Source: Bacteroidota bacterium (GTDB lineage Bacteria > Bacteroidota > Bacteroidia > Bacteroidales > Paludibacteraceae). From it: a DNA stretch of 63,950 nucleotides. Each line of letters starts with the position of its first letter. The first letter of the stretch is position 1. Of the stretch, positions 16,569-25,882 are shown one piece after another. The stretch lies in assembly GCA_030706455.1 (NCBI GenBank), contig JAUZOL010000003.1, positions 1 to 63,950 of the forward strand, in the 5' to 3' direction. The translations under genes and the position numbers were made by a program. Under the pieces are notes generated by a model. That model ran no database searches. It worked only from the letters and a program-made list of their open reading frames with translations, and was not told the origin of the DNA.

Positions 16569-17558
16569 TCACTTTTTAGCATGTTTCAGGATATATTGCT
16601 TGGTTACAGACCCTAGTCGCATGAAACGAAACTGCAGCTGTAAAAGTGAAACCGGAATTCTGTATCTGATTCGTTCTTTCATTGGTTGATTGTGCCAATC
16701 AACTTTCAGTAGTTCTGCTTTCGCGATCTCGCGGGTAGTTTTGTCTATATAGTACGGATGTAAAACATACACCCTCAATGCATCCAATAGCTTTTTCAGA
16801 GAAGCAATTTCATGTTCTTCGCTTTCGAGATATCCCAGATTGAAGATAAAATGCTGGTGAGGAGGATAAACGCGTCCGTAGACTACAGCCCGGTTTTCTT
16901 GTTCCACGTCGTGATTATAATAAGCCAACGGTTGATTCAGAAACGCCACTTTATATTTAAGTGCTATTCGAATCCATAAGTCAAAATCTTCTCCCAGTTT
17001 AATAGTCGGATTCATTCCGTGGAACTCTTCATAAGCGTTTTTACTGATAATGGCGGCACTAGTCCATATCGGCATACAGAGAGTTTTGGCATATACCTCG
17101 CAATAGTCTATATAACCTACATTAAAAGAATCATCCACTCCAATGTTAGCTTTATGATGAACGCCTCTTTTTACCTGATAGTAAGCGGCACTGTAGAGTT
17201 TTGCTTCCGGGTATTCTTCTATCAGATCTTTCATCTTTGCCAGATAATGCTTATGCCACCAGTCGTCGGCATCCAGAAAGGCAATGTAGTCATACTTTGC
17301 TTCCTGTACCCCGACATTACGTGCGGTGGAGACTCCGGCATTAGGCTGGTTGATGATCCTTACATGCTCTACCAGAGAGTTGTTTCCCTCCTTCTGCTGA
17401 GAATGAAGGTAATGGTTTACCACTTGCAAACTATTGTCAGTAGAGCCATCGTTCACAATAATCAGTTCAAACTTGTGGTAAGACTGATTCAAAACCGACC
17501 GCATCGCTTTTTCGATATGCGCGGCCTTGTTATAAAGGGGAATGATAACGGAAAACAT
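16569..17558 (-). CDS. Glycosyltransferase family 2
   Basis: 329 residues. Classic GT-A start MFSVIIPLYNKAAHIEKAM, then LIIVNDGSTDNS and the metal-binding FLDADDWW near residue 95, followed by the acceptor region with LGEDFDLWIRIALKYK. Inverting transferase, likely peripheral on the inner membrane; C-terminal helices are basic. It ends 91 bases before the GT4 start and begins 18 bases after the preceding glycosyltransferase-like gene, so it is part of the same transcript. Confidence 0.9.
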   Translation of the reverse strand: MFSVIIPLYNKAAHIEKAMRSVLNQSYHKFELIIVNDGSTDNSLQVVNHYLHSQQKEGNNSLVEHVRIINQPNAGVSTARNVGVQEAKYDYIAFLDADDWWHKHYLAKMKDLIEEYPEAKLYSAAYYQVKRGVHHKANIGVDDSFNVGYIDYCEVYAKTLCMPIWTSAAIISKNAYEEFHGMNPTIKLGEDFDLWIRIALKYKVAFLNQPLAYYNHDVEQENRAVVYGRVYPPHQHFIFNLGYLESEEHEIASLKKLLDALRVYVLHPYYIDKTTREIAKAELLKVDWHNQPMKERIRYRIPVSLLQLQFRFMRLGSVTKQYILKHAKK

Positions 17559-17576
17559 AGCGTGAAATATTTAATT

Positions 17577-18599
17577 TTAGATACCCAGGAGCTCTATGGA
17601 TTTACTGGGAGTACCGTAGTTCTCCCAGTATGAACGAGCGCCACGCTCCAATTTGTACCGATAATTTTCATCTTTTATGAGTAATAGGATCGCTTCTTTT
17701 ATCGCTTCTTCGCTATCATTTTTTATAAAGTGTATGTTCTCTCCGTGGATCAAAGGAGCTGGTAAATCATTAGAAAGCGGTAGAGATATGATAGCTTTCC
17801 CTAAGGCCAAATATTCGCCTAATTTCCATCCATGACAATGCCAGAAAGCAGGTGTATTAAATACAATGCATGATTTTTGTGTTTTGGCAATATATTCATG
17901 CACTGAAACCTCATGTTCATAAAGAACGTCTGCAAATTTGTCGACAGAAGAACGGTTCTTGTCTTGAGGCACCAAACCTCCTTCGAATGCCAAGGTAGAG
18001 ATGCTTTTACATGCACGTATAAAGTTGGCTCTTGACTTGTTTACACCATGATCATTATTATTCATTTTGTCTGAATACCACAATGTGCTGACGTGATAAA
18101 TGTATGGTTGCCTTTCTGTCGGTAGTTCAGGGTGATAAAAATTAATTGAACACCGAAGGGTATATTGTCTTTTATATTTTCCTAATAATTTTCGAGCTTT
18201 GGGAATGCTGATTCTACTTTTAATTATATTGGAAATAGCCAATTGAGAGGTCTTGGTTAAACTCCAGATTCTAATGCCAAAACTCGGAGCTAAAGAAATT
18301 AATTTTGGATATTCTTCGTGAGCAGTTTGCCTCCAGTTGGTATTAACTTTTCCATATCGATCGCACCATTCATAACATTCACTGTTGACAGTGCTGAAAT
18401 CTTCGAAGTCAATAGAGATTCTGGTCATTCTGCTAGGCTCACACAAAACAAAATTAAAATTATATTCTCGTGCTTTCAACTGTTGGAATGGCTTTTTGTC
18501 AAAGATAATTGATTTTGTCCCAAAACGATCTATCAATCCTTTAATATAGAAAGAACTATAATAGACATTAGTAACCGGATCTAAAATAATTTTTGTCAT
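17577..18599 (-). CDS. Glycosyltransferase-like protein (GT-B, family unclear)
   Basis: 340 residues. Only the C-terminal third is recognisable: CIVFNTPAFWHCHGWKLGEYLALGKAIISLPL followed by HFIKNDSEEAIKEAILLLI resembles the nucleotide-sugar half of GT-B enzymes, where a glycine/His-rich stretch and an acidic residue contact the donor (seen in two pieces: TPAFWHCHGWKLGEYLALG; AIISLPL). The N-terminal part is unlike common families. AT-rich. Next to DUF6625 and GT2 genes; a role in the same glycan is inferred. Confidence 0.65.
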   Translation of the reverse strand: MTKIILDPVTNVYYSSFYIKGLIDRFGTKSIIFDKKPFQQLKAREYNFNFVLCEPSRMTRISIDFEDFSTVNSECYEWCDRYGKVNTNWRQTAHEEYPKLISLAPSFGIRIWSLTKTSQLAISNIIKSRISIPKARKLLGKYKRQYTLRCSINFYHPELPTERQPYIYHVSTLWYSDKMNNNDHGVNKSRANFIRACKSISTLAFEGGLVPQDKNRSSVDKFADVLYEHEVSVHEYIAKTQKSCIVFNTPAFWHCHGWKLGEYLALGKAIISLPLSNDLPAPLIHGENIHFIKNDSEEAIKEAILLLIKDENYRYKLERGARSYWENYGTPSKSIELLGI

Positions 18600-18687
18600 T
18601 TATTTGTTTGAGCTTGGATATATTCCTTTAGTATCAATAATTACACCTTTTGAATAATCATAGGCAGAATCTAATGAATAAAAATTT

Positions 18688-19560
18688 TCATTCCAAATAA
18701 TAAGAGCCAGGACGTACATTATTCTTTTTATAGAGCATAAAATGCAGATAGATATGTTCACGTCCTGTTCTGAGATTGTATATTTTATTGCCTTGGTAAA
18801 GCCAGTTTCCAGAATCATTTTTGCTGATCTGATTATCACCACTCAGGATAGGAGTAGTAAATTGTTCTTTAAAAAAGATCCTACGTTTGTGTGTTCTTAA
18901 AATAATATGAATTAGAGGAAAAATCGTATTGTAGAGATTCCTGGCTCGTTTCCATCCCAAATACTTCATCAATACTTGTCTGTAAATTTTCCCAATGATT
19001 CTGGATTCGGGGAACAAAAGTTGGCTAAAGTCCGCTTCATCCAATTGTTCGTTAATTTCTGAGCATAATTTTGATTGCCAGTCTTTGATCTGAAAGCAGA
19101 GGTGATTATATTTTTGAATATTACGAATAATCGCAAAATGTCCGCTAAGACGATCGTCGTGAGTGGAAAACACATCATATTTTGATCGTAGCTCGTCAGA
19201 ATAAAATTTTTGAATGTCACCCCATATAGTATCCAGATCGCCGAATCCCCAAAAGTTATAAGGCTTGAGTACATCTGCATGTATAAAACCATAAAAAGGT
19301 CGAAGGTCACATAATTTATATGCAAATTGAGGAGAAAAGCGAATTTTTAATTTATCGCTGACATCCTTGCAGTATTCTTCGAAGCTCCTGGGATAGAAAA
19401 ATAAATTGCTGTTTTGTGTTTGTGGAATCAGACAATCTGTAAAAAAAATCCAATCAATATGACTATTATTTTGGCATGAATAAAAATATATATCTATCCA
19501 TTCTGGCCATTGGCCGAAATAAGGAATTATTATTGCAATATGGTTCGTGTAATTATTCAC
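18688..19560 (-). CDS. DUF6625-like protein, probable glycosyltransferase
   Basis: 290 residues starting NHIAIIIPYFGQWPEWIDIY, then IDWIFFTDC and an acidic GFGDLDTIWGDIQKF. The pattern (beta-strand start, 'PYFG.WP', DLD) matches what I know as DUF6625, a family found in polysaccharide loci. The DLD could be the metal-binding DXD of a GT-A fold (inference). Its ATG overlaps the stop of the acyltransferase gene by one base (19560). No membrane segment. Confidence 0.65.
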   Translation of the reverse strand: MNNYTNHIAIIIPYFGQWPEWIDIYFYSCQNNSHIDWIFFTDCLIPQTQNSNLFFYPRSFEEYCKDVSDKLKIRFSPQFAYKLCDLRPFYGFIHADVLKPYNFWGFGDLDTIWGDIQKFYSDELRSKYDVFSTHDDRLSGHFAIIRNIQKYNHLCFQIKDWQSKLCSEINEQLDEADFSQLLFPESRIIGKIYRQVLMKYLGWKRARNLYNTIFPLIHIILRTHKRRIFFKEQFTTPILSGDNQISKNDSGNWLYQGNKIYNLRTGREHIYLHFMLYKKNNVRPGSYYLE

Positions 19561-20693
19561 TATTTATTTACGTCTCTTATTGAATTGCAACTTTGAATGA
19601 CGCTAAATCTACTTTTTAATTTCAAAAAAGGCTTTTCAAAATAGTTATATGAAATTGTTGAAAGTATTATTGTTGAGGTCGTTACCCAGGTGAATATCAG
19701 GATGTATTGTAATACGGGATTTACATTTATGCTCATTTTTATCCATATTTTCGAACTGATAAATATTATTAGTGGATGTATTACATAAATGCCGTATGAG
19801 ATTCTACCAATAAAATCAAATATAGGTTTTTCAAGATTGATAATTCTTTTATTTTCTGCTATCTGACCTAAAATGAGAAATAGGGAGAAAAGAGCAATGA
19901 TGTCATTCCGACATACAGCCGGTATATATTCATTCAGGAAACAGCTACACAAAAAATAAACCCAAGCAATCGCTTGTACATATTGGTTGGTCGTTAATGC
20001 TAAAATTTTTTTGTTTTTATGATAGTATGCAATTGCTCCTAAGGCTCCAAACATCATGCTCTGAAAACAAGTGACGGCAAAAAATCGGTATATAAGGGAG
20101 TGATTTGTTAATAATAACCAAGTTCCGTATTTCAGGACAATCCACAAAACAAGAATCAATAAAGTCATAAGATGTATTCTTTGTTTTGAGATTTTAATCA
20201 GCCAGGGCCAAAATATATAAAATTGTTCCTCGACACCTAAACTCCAGTAATGTACAATTATCCAGGTTCCGATTGATGATATAAACGGAATGTTGGCCGC
20301 GAAAAGGAGGTAATAAACTACATTGTTATTAAGTATATCTTTTTGTAACCCCAAAATTGTCAAGGCGATTATTGCAATCAGAATATATCCATAGTAAAGC
20401 GGCCAGATTCTTAAAATTCTACGCAAATAGAATTTTTTAATATCAATCGTATCAGTCGATGTAATTTCATGTAACAATAAATAAGTTATAAGAAATCCAC
20501 TGATAACAAAAAACAGAATTACACCGCCTTCAAAAATGGGTAATTTGATGGCCTTTAAATTCCAATTGCCAAAAGTACCCAAAAATACGTGAGAAAGGAG
20601 AACTGAAAGAGCAGCTATTGCTCGTAGTCCATTTAAGCCGGGTAAATGAATATGTTTTTCTCTATTTATTTGTGTTTTGTCCATTTTTCCCAT
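19560..20693 (-). CDS. Acyltransferase family 3 membrane protein (O-antigen acetylase-like)
   Basis: 377 residues with about ten hydrophobic segments. The N-terminus has HLPGLNGLRAIAALSVLLSH, carrying the conserved Arg and the His that is essential in this family, and later a VEEQFYIFWPW motif also typical of it. Such enzymes O-acetylate sugars at the inner membrane, using cytoplasmic acetyl-CoA. Here it probably decorates the cluster's glycan. The first ATG overlaps the preceding GT2 gene by 28 bases; Met4 (20684) is an equally possible start. Confidence 0.9.
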   Translation of the reverse strand: MGKMDKTQINREKHIHLPGLNGLRAIAALSVLLSHVFLGTFGNWNLKAIKLPIFEGGVILFFVISGFLITYLLLHEITSTDTIDIKKFYLRRILRIWPLYYGYILIAIIALTILGLQKDILNNNVVYYLLFAANIPFISSIGTWIIVHYWSLGVEEQFYIFWPWLIKISKQRIHLMTLLILVLWIVLKYGTWLLLTNHSLIYRFFAVTCFQSMMFGALGAIAYYHKNKKILALTTNQYVQAIAWVYFLCSCFLNEYIPAVCRNDIIALFSLFLILGQIAENKRIINLEKPIFDFIGRISYGIYVIHPLIIFISSKIWIKMSINVNPVLQYILIFTWVTTSTIILSTISYNYFEKPFLKLKSRFSVIQSCNSIRDVNK

Positions 20694-21538
20694 TTAAATA
20701 ATCCTCTCTCCATCCACCAGATTAATTTCCGTGTCAGCCAGTATTTATTAAGCCGCTTCATCTGTTCTATAGGGAAAGCCCATTGTTCGTAATCTTTTAG
20801 GAGAGTAGGAGGAAATAGTGTGGCAAATACTTCTTTACGTTCGGCTTTGTCCAAATTTCTATTGACGCTGCTGATGCCGTTCATGTCAAAAACCGTAACA
20901 TCAATATTTCGGTATTCAATTTGTTCATTGCCGCAAATTATAACCTGCATATACCACTTCCAGTCCGATACGATTTTCAATGTTTCATCATAAAGCCCGT
21001 ATTTGTCAAATAGAGAACGACGGATAAAAGCAGGAGAATGATTAAGCGTTCCATTGTAGAAATCGAGTAGAGTAGGTTGTCTTCCTGCAAATCCTTTGTC
21101 GCGTAAAATACCTTTGGGTAGAGGCTTCAACATATTACCATACATAATAGAAGCTCCAGACCTCACCCCCGTCCCCTCTCCCAAGGAGAGGGGCAAATCT
21201 GCAAACTCCAGCATTTGTTTGGTGACATCGGGCGCCGCAAGTGTATCTCCCGAGTTGAGAAACTGTACGTACTCTCCCTGTGCCATTTTGATGCCTTTGT
21301 TCATGGCATTATAGATACCCGTATCCGGTTCGCTCACCCATCTAAGGTGGTGAGATGGTGAGGCGGTGAGGCGGTGAGAAGAAAACTGTTCAATTATTTC
21401 CTTACTACCATCAGTAGATGCTCCATCAATCACAATATACTCAAAATCTTTGGAGGTCTGATCAAAAACGCTTTCCATGGTTTTCTGTAGACCAGAAGCG
21501 TTGTTCTTATTTATAGTGATAATTGAGAGTTTCATCAT
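20666..21538 (-). CDS. Glycosyltransferase family 2 with repeat-derived insertions
   Basis: 290 residues. LSIITINKNNASGLQKTMES, YIVIDGASTDGS, SEPDTGIYNAMNKGIKMAQG and FLNSGD define a GT2 of the WcaE/colanic-acid-like type. It is a paralogue of the gene at 27733. Compared with that copy it has two extra in-frame pieces: about 5 residues around SSHRLTASPSHHL, encoded by an 8-base tandem repeat (21346-21377), and about 11 residues LPLSLGEGTGVRSG, encoded by a palindromic intergenic-type repeat (21155-21197). Both fall in loops before or after core motifs, so the enzyme may still fold. Overlaps the upstream gene by 4 bases. Confidence 0.88.
   Translation of the reverse strand: MMKLSIITINKNNASGLQKTMESVFDQTSKDFEYIVIDGASTDGSKEIIEQFSSHRLTASPSHHLRWVSEPDTGIYNAMNKGIKMAQGEYVQFLNSGDTLAAPDVTKQMLEFADLPLSLGEGTGVRSGASIMYGNMLKPLPKGILRDKGFAGRQPTLLDFYNGTLNHSPAFIRRSLFDKYGLYDETLKIVSDWKWYMQVIICGNEQIEYRNIDVTVFDMNGISSVNRNLDKAERKEVFATLFPPTLLKDYEQWAFPIEQMKRLNKYWLTRKLIWWMERGLFKWEKWTKHK
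21155..21197. repeat. Palindromic repeat inserted in a coding sequence
   Basis: CCCCTCTCC (21173-21181), caa, GGAGAGGGG (21185-21193), within a longer GC-rich block. It is read in frame as LPLSLGEGTGVRSG, a peptide familiar from translated intergenic repeats in other bacteria. Confidence 0.7.
21346..21377. repeat. Tandem octamer repeat inside a GT2 gene
   Basis: Four 8-base units: GGTGGTGA, GATGGTGA, GGCGGTGA, GGCGGTGA. Read in frame by the glycosyltransferase gene on the other strand. Confidence 0.8.
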
Positions 21539-22422
21539 GAATTGAATTTACGTCCTCTCAGAATATCGGCGAGTACTTTTACATAAGATGTCTTCCAATA
21601 GTACACTATGCGGCACAGTATTTTATGTTTTCCTTGGTATAGTTTGCGTAAGTATTTTTTTTGCAAGCCATAACAATGAATGCCAATAACTGCAACACGT
21701 TCATTTTCTATGGTTGTGGCATATGGAATTCTTTTAACCCAACTAATGTCGACAAACCCCTTCTTGTTCAATTTAAAAACAGGGGAGTCAAATGCCGTAA
21801 CAAAGGTCTGTCCATTAAGAGGTGGAATCTCAATGTTAAAAAGACTATTAGGATGAATCTCAATATATTTATCTAGTAAGGTCATATCACTAACTCCTCC
21901 AACATTGGAGACTGTGACAAAATCTTCGTATGCCTTTCTTAATATGGCAATGGATTCCTTTTGGGAATAAAGTTCCATTACAAAATTGCAGAAACATGTT
22001 AAATCAGATAGTTTTTTCCAATAAACAAATCCCATTGATCCATTATGGCCTCTAGTTAATTGAAAATCTTTTGTTATGTTCTTTATAAACCCTTCAACTT
22101 CAAGAAATATAAGAACATCAGTGTCTAATAATAAAGCATCTTCTATACCATTTTTGATCATAAATTCCTGCAAGACAAACCATCTTTGAATACAAAATAG
22201 TTCATAGTCATGATTTGCTTTAGAAAAATGTTTATAAATAGCTGCAAAGCTATTTGCATTGTTCGAGTAATCTGAAATTAAATGATGGTGAATATTTTTG
22301 TGATGAGAATTGCTTGTGTCACCAATAAGATAAATATTCGCTTGGGGGTTAGACATGCATGCTTGTTTTAATGCATACGATAAGTACCAACTGTCGCTTT
22401 TGTGAATAAAAATAAGATTCAT
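21535..22422 (-). CDS. Unfamiliar glycosyltransferase-like protein (GT-A, DXD)
   Basis: 295 residues. The opening MNLIFIHKSDSWYLSYAL and the central GIEDALLLDTDVLIFLEVEGF suggest a GT-A fold with DTD as metal site. Later parts contain SNVGGVSDMTLLDKY and conserved aromatic/His residues (GIHCYGLQKKYLRKLY). I do not recognise the family. No membrane segments. It lies 6 bases after the aminotransferase and overlaps the next GT2 gene by 4 bases, so translation is probably coupled. Sugar specificity unknown. Confidence 0.6.
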   Translation of the reverse strand: MNLIFIHKSDSWYLSYALKQACMSNPQANIYLIGDTSNSHHKNIHHHLISDYSNNANSFAAIYKHFSKANHDYELFCIQRWFVLQEFMIKNGIEDALLLDTDVLIFLEVEGFIKNITKDFQLTRGHNGSMGFVYWKKLSDLTCFCNFVMELYSQKESIAILRKAYEDFVTVSNVGGVSDMTLLDKYIEIHPNSLFNIEIPPLNGQTFVTAFDSPVFKLNKKGFVDISWVKRIPYATTIENERVAVIGIHCYGLQKKYLRKLYQGKHKILCRIVYYWKTSYVKVLADILRGRKFNS

Positions 22423-22428
22423 ATTAAT

Positions 22429-23529
22429 TTATTTCCATCTATTGATAGTTTCAGTTATCTTGGTGGCTTGATTCTTATTCATGACAGCACTGATGGGTAA
22501 ACTTAGTTCCTGTTCATGTATTTTTTCTGTGATTGGGAATGATAATTCGTTCCATGCGGTGTAACAAGTTTGCTTGTGAGGTGGAATTGGGTAATGAATT
22601 AGCGTTCGTATGTCCTGATCACTTAAATATTTTTGAAGTTTATCTCTTTGGGTGGTCAGTGTGGGGAAAATATGAAATACGTTAGAATCCCAGTTGTCAA
22701 CAATGGGAAGAACAATGTCGTGGTGACGAATGTTTTCGAGGTAGAGCTTTGCGATTCCTTTCCGCTTCTGGTTTTCTTCATCTAAATAACGCAGTTTTAT
22801 TGAGAGTACTGCCGCCTGTATTTCATCCAGCCGACTGTTAAAGCCCTGATAAGTGAAAATGTATTTTCTAGACGAACCGTAATTTGCAAGTGTTCTGACA
22901 CAATCGGCTAAGGTTAAGTCATTAGTTGTAACGGCTCCGGCGTCTCCCAGAGCGCCCAGATTTTTACCCGGGTAAAAGCTGTGGCCGGCAGCATCGCCTA
23001 ATGATCCTGTTCTTTTGTTTTTGTACTGGCATCCATGAGCCTGAGCATTATCTTCAATCAGTTTAAGCCCGTATTGCTTGCATAAATTTGCAACGGATTC
23101 ATTATAAGCACATCTTCCGTATAGATGAACAATCATTATTGCTTTTGTTTTATCTGTGATTGCATTTTCAATTTTGGATGGATCTATTTGCAACGTTTCG
23201 ATGTCGGGTTCAACCAGTACGGGTTTCAAATTATTGTCACTTATAGCAAGGATGCTCGCAATATAGGTGTTTGCAGGAACAATGATTTCATCACCTTCCT
23301 TCATAATGCCTAATTCGATATAAGCACGTAATATCAGTCGTAATGCATCCAAACCGTTCCCTACGCCAATGCAATGTCGTGTTCCGATATAAGCGGCATA
23401 TTGTTCTTCAAAAGTCTGTACTTCTTTTCCTTGCAGATACCATCCGGAGTTGATAACCCTTTGTATCGCCTCGTTGATTTCGTCGATATGAAGCTGAGTA
23501 ACTTTTTGTAAGTCCAAGAATTTAATCAT
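22429..23529 (-). CDS. fdtB: dTDP-3-keto-sugar 3-aminotransferase (DegT/DnrJ/EryC1/StrS family)
   Basis: 366 residues from the ATG at 23529 ([10 protein letters not shown]); an upstream extension to 23565 overlaps the fdtA stop region and is unlikely. PLP enzyme: [24 protein letters not shown], and the Schiff-base motif [17 protein letters not shown] with Lys189. Directly preceded by the 3,4-ketoisomerase FdtA, which strongly suggests it aminates the C3 keto group of dTDP-6-deoxyhexose to give dTDP-Fuc3N or dTDP-Qui3N. Which epimer cannot be read from the sequence. RmlA, RmlB and an N-acyltransferase (FdtC/QdtC) are not in the window. Confidence 0.85.
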   Translation of the reverse strand: MIKFLDLQKVTQLHIDEINEAIQRVINSGWYLQGKEVQTFEEQYAAYIGTRHCIGVGNGLDALRLILRAYIELGIMKEGDEIIVPANTYIASILAISDNNLKPVLVEPDIETLQIDPSKIENAITDKTKAIMIVHLYGRCAYNESVANLCKQYGLKLIEDNAQAHGCQYKNKRTGSLGDAAGHSFYPGKNLGALGDAGAVTTNDLTLADCVRTLANYGSSRKYIFTYQGFNSRLDEIQAAVLSIKLRYLDEENQKRKGIAKLYLENIRHHDIVLPIVDNWDSNVFHIFPTLTTQRDKLQKYLSDQDIRTLIHYPIPPHKQTCYTAWNELSFPITEKIHEQELSLPISAVMNKNQATKITETINRWK

Positions 23530-23539
23530 AATATGTAAG

Positions 23540-23914
23540 CTACTGTGTAATCGGATATTTTTCAAAAATATAGTCGTCAGAATCGAAAAAGTCAGATGCG
23601 AGAACCATTAAAATTGCGTCGGGAGTGAAATTATACATAACATGCCAGTCCCGGGGCTGAATAGTCAGACATTTAGCCGGGCTATCTAATACAAAACGCT
23701 CTTCCGTTGTTCCTTCCGTGCTGTAAATTTCACAACTTCCTTTCAAACAGATGGCGGCTTGTATCGTATTGTGATGCCGATGCCCACCCCTGATAGAATC
23801 ATCAACTCCATATATATAAAATATACGCTTTACATCGAAGGGAATGACTTTCTCTATTACGGTAAGATTGCCCCGTTTGTCTGTAAATGTTTGAAGGTTG
23901 ATTAATTTTGCCAT
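23540..23914 (-). CDS. fdtA: dTDP-4-oxo-6-deoxyhexose 3,4-ketoisomerase (WxcM-like cupin)
   Basis: 124 residues; the family is usually 130-140. Small cupin with [12 protein letters not shown], then RGGHRHH (His45, 47, 48), where the His residues are the catalytic ones of FdtA/QdtA, and [15 protein letters not shown]. It moves the keto group from C4 to C3, the step before the aminotransferase encoded 10 bases downstream. Cytoplasmic. FdtA and QdtA differ in C4 configuration, which I cannot decide from sequence alone. Confidence 0.85.
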   Translation of the reverse strand: MAKLINLQTFTDKRGNLTVIEKVIPFDVKRIFYIYGVDDSIRGGHRHHNTIQAAICLKGSCEIYSTEGTTEERFVLDSPAKCLTIQPRDWHVMYNFTPDAILMVLASDFFDSDDYIFEKYPITQ

Positions 23915-24897
23915 AATCTTAGCCAGTTAATTCTGTTTGGGTTGGTTGTATTCTTAATAAGATGCCCAATTAGTCTGAACCATCCGATTGGTTGATTTTG
24001 GACTCCGAGTCCATCAGTTCTGGTATGCATTTTGTGCAGCTCGTGAGATTTTGTCTTTAGATGCGCTACGTAAGGATTGTAAAGATAATGCAAAACTTTT
24101 CTGGGTAAGATATAATGACCGAAAAAAAATTCATAAATGAATTTCATCTTATAGATATGCATATAATGAAAATGAAAAAAGATCAGGTCGAAATATTTAC
24201 CTGAATCGGGATGATAGATGACAAGCGTATTATTTTCGTTTTCAATAGTATATTGCTGAACATTCCAGGGGGCAACGCCACCTCCTAAATGATTCAATTC
24301 ATATACGCCTTTAAATCGGGTTGTCCAGTCATCTAAATATTTCTGGTCTCCAAATTTACCATCTTCTTTGCGGGCATAACACCACTCAAGACATGCATCC
24401 CTCCACCAACGGAGAATCAACATTCCATTTTCAGTATTGCGAAATGTAACAAACTGGACACAGTATTTTCCAGATAATTCAGATTGGTCGTATATAGATG
24501 TGTAACGATGTTCCGTAATTAGTACATCGCTGTTTGAAGGCATTTCAGTGATTAAATGTACTGGGTTTCCGTAAAAATATAAATCGGCATCTATATACGT
24601 ACAATGATCAAGTGCAAATTGAGTGATGCAATGTAAAATAGTTGACGAGGTGCAGGTCCAGCAATATTCAGCTTTGCTGCGTTGAGGTTTAACTTTGAGC
24701 AACTGTTTGTCTTCGAATTCGGACAGCGAGATAACAGTTGTATTGGCTAATTTTAATCGGGTCAGAGTTTGATGACAGTTGTCATCAAAAGCAAATATAT
24801 ATAGATGGAAATCAGAACAATGTTTGGTTAAAGAGTCATACATGCATAACCCTTTTGTTATGTAATTTGAATCAAATAGTGTGCAGAAATTCAGCAT
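23902..24897 (-). CDS. GT8-like glycosyltransferase, family uncertain
   Basis: 331 residues from the ATG at 24897 (MLNFCTLFDSNYITKGLCMY); the longer frame to 24960 overlaps the preceding gene by 47 bases. Motifs: LYIFAFDDNCHQTL, CTYIDADLYFYGNP with a DAD metal site, FGDQKYLDDW, and GGGVAPWNVQQY. This order (nucleotide-binding strand, DXD, 'DQ..LD.W', 'N') resembles GT-A enzymes such as family 8 and recalls the nucleotide-diphospho-sugar transferases. Its 3' end overlaps fdtA by 13 bases. It acts in the cytoplasm. Confidence 0.65.
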   Translation of the reverse strand: MLNFCTLFDSNYITKGLCMYDSLTKHCSDFHLYIFAFDDNCHQTLTRLKLANTTVISLSEFEDKQLLKVKPQRSKAEYCWTCTSSTILHCITQFALDHCTYIDADLYFYGNPVHLITEMPSNSDVLITEHRYTSIYDQSELSGKYCVQFVTFRNTENGMLILRWWRDACLEWCYARKEDGKFGDQKYLDDWTTRFKGVYELNHLGGGVAPWNVQQYTIENENNTLVIYHPDSGKYFDLIFFHFHYMHIYKMKFIYEFFFGHYILPRKVLHYLYNPYVAHLKTKSHELHKMHTRTDGLGVQNQPIGWFRLIGHLIKNTTNPNRINWLRLWQN

Positions 24898-24913
24898 GAT
24901 ACATGTGTGTTGG

Positions 24914-25882
24914 CTAGTGGTAGACTTGGTTTTTGATAATAAACACATTTTGTTTTCCAATCAGTCTGCAAAGTCGGTTGATGATTTTTTTCCACAAGGG
25001 TCGTCTCTTGGGATAATAGGCACTATAGAAAGAATTGATTATTGCAGCATCTTCGTATAGGACTGGCAAGAAAAGAGGTTCTGAATTACAGTTTAGTTCT
25101 ATAGGTAATTGCAACGCGGACGTTGCTTGACAATGCGTTCCAGATCCGTCATGTCCAATATTATTAATATACGACTTGCAGGGCATGATTGAAATGCTAT
25201 GATGAATAAAATGAGACAAAACAAAGCGAATGGCCCATGAGTCGATACGACCTTGTTGTTGTTCTTGTAGCATTCGAGACAGATCTTCTCCTCCTCGGTT
25301 AAAGGCTTGTTTTATGGCTGAGTTTTGAAAAATATCAGGAATTGCGTTGTAATTCCAGTTGATTTTATTCCATTTTTCTTTCCAGGTTCCCCATCCGTAC
25401 GAAAACGCTCTGAGACTTACAAAAACATCGAAAGGATAATCAGATGGAATGACAATGTTTTGAGGTCTATCTGCAGAAATGGAAAAAACAGACGGGTAGT
25501 CTTTATAGTATGAAAGAGCGTGATTCATGTACGATAAAAAAGCAGGAGAAGTTACTAAATCGTCTTCAAGTACAATAACTTTTTCATGCTGTTCAATTAT
25601 CTTAGAAACTCCTTCAATGACAGAGTTGGCTAAGCCTTTGTTTATCTTTTCTTCATATACCACAACTTGTTTAAAACCTCTTATTGAGTTGATTATTTGT
25701 CTGACTTTTTCGATGTTTTTGATTTGATCTTGTGCGGCATTTTCTTTTGGGCCATCTGCAAAAATATAAAGAATCGATTCTTGCGATAGTTTATTGTTGA
25801 TCAGAGCATTTATTGTGTTCTGTGTATGTTGAGGCCGGTTGTAAACAAATAAAACTATGGGAGCTAAATTATCTATTCTCAT
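24914..25882 (-). CDS. GT-A glycosyltransferase (GNT-I-like)
   Basis: 322 residues: APIVLFVYNRPQHTQNTINAL, YIFADGPKE, KGLANSVIEGVSKI, VIVLEDDLVTSPAFLSYMN. The EDD is the metal-binding acidic triplet of this group. Similar in plan to the gene at 30205 (ILEDDCLPHPDFF), so the cluster has two members. Its start overlaps the end of the asparagine-synthase gene by 14 bases. Substrate unknown. Confidence 0.82.
   Translation of the reverse strand: MRIDNLAPIVLFVYNRPQHTQNTINALINNKLSQESILYIFADGPKENAAQDQIKNIEKVRQIINSIRGFKQVVVYEEKINKGLANSVIEGVSKIIEQHEKVIVLEDDLVTSPAFLSYMNHALSYYKDYPSVFSISADRPQNIVIPSDYPFDVFVSLRAFSYGWGTWKEKWNKINWNYNAIPDIFQNSAIKQAFNRGGEDLSRMLQEQQQGRIDSWAIRFVLSHFIHHSISIMPCKSYINNIGHDGSGTHCQATSALQLPIELNCNSEPLFLPVLYEDAAIINSFYSAYYPKRRPLWKKIINRLCRLIGKQNVFIIKNQVYH

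Noticed and set aside
18600-18842. 80-codon minus-strand frame next to the DUF6625-like gene
   Set aside because: Overlaps the real gene in another frame; composition is typical of a shadow.
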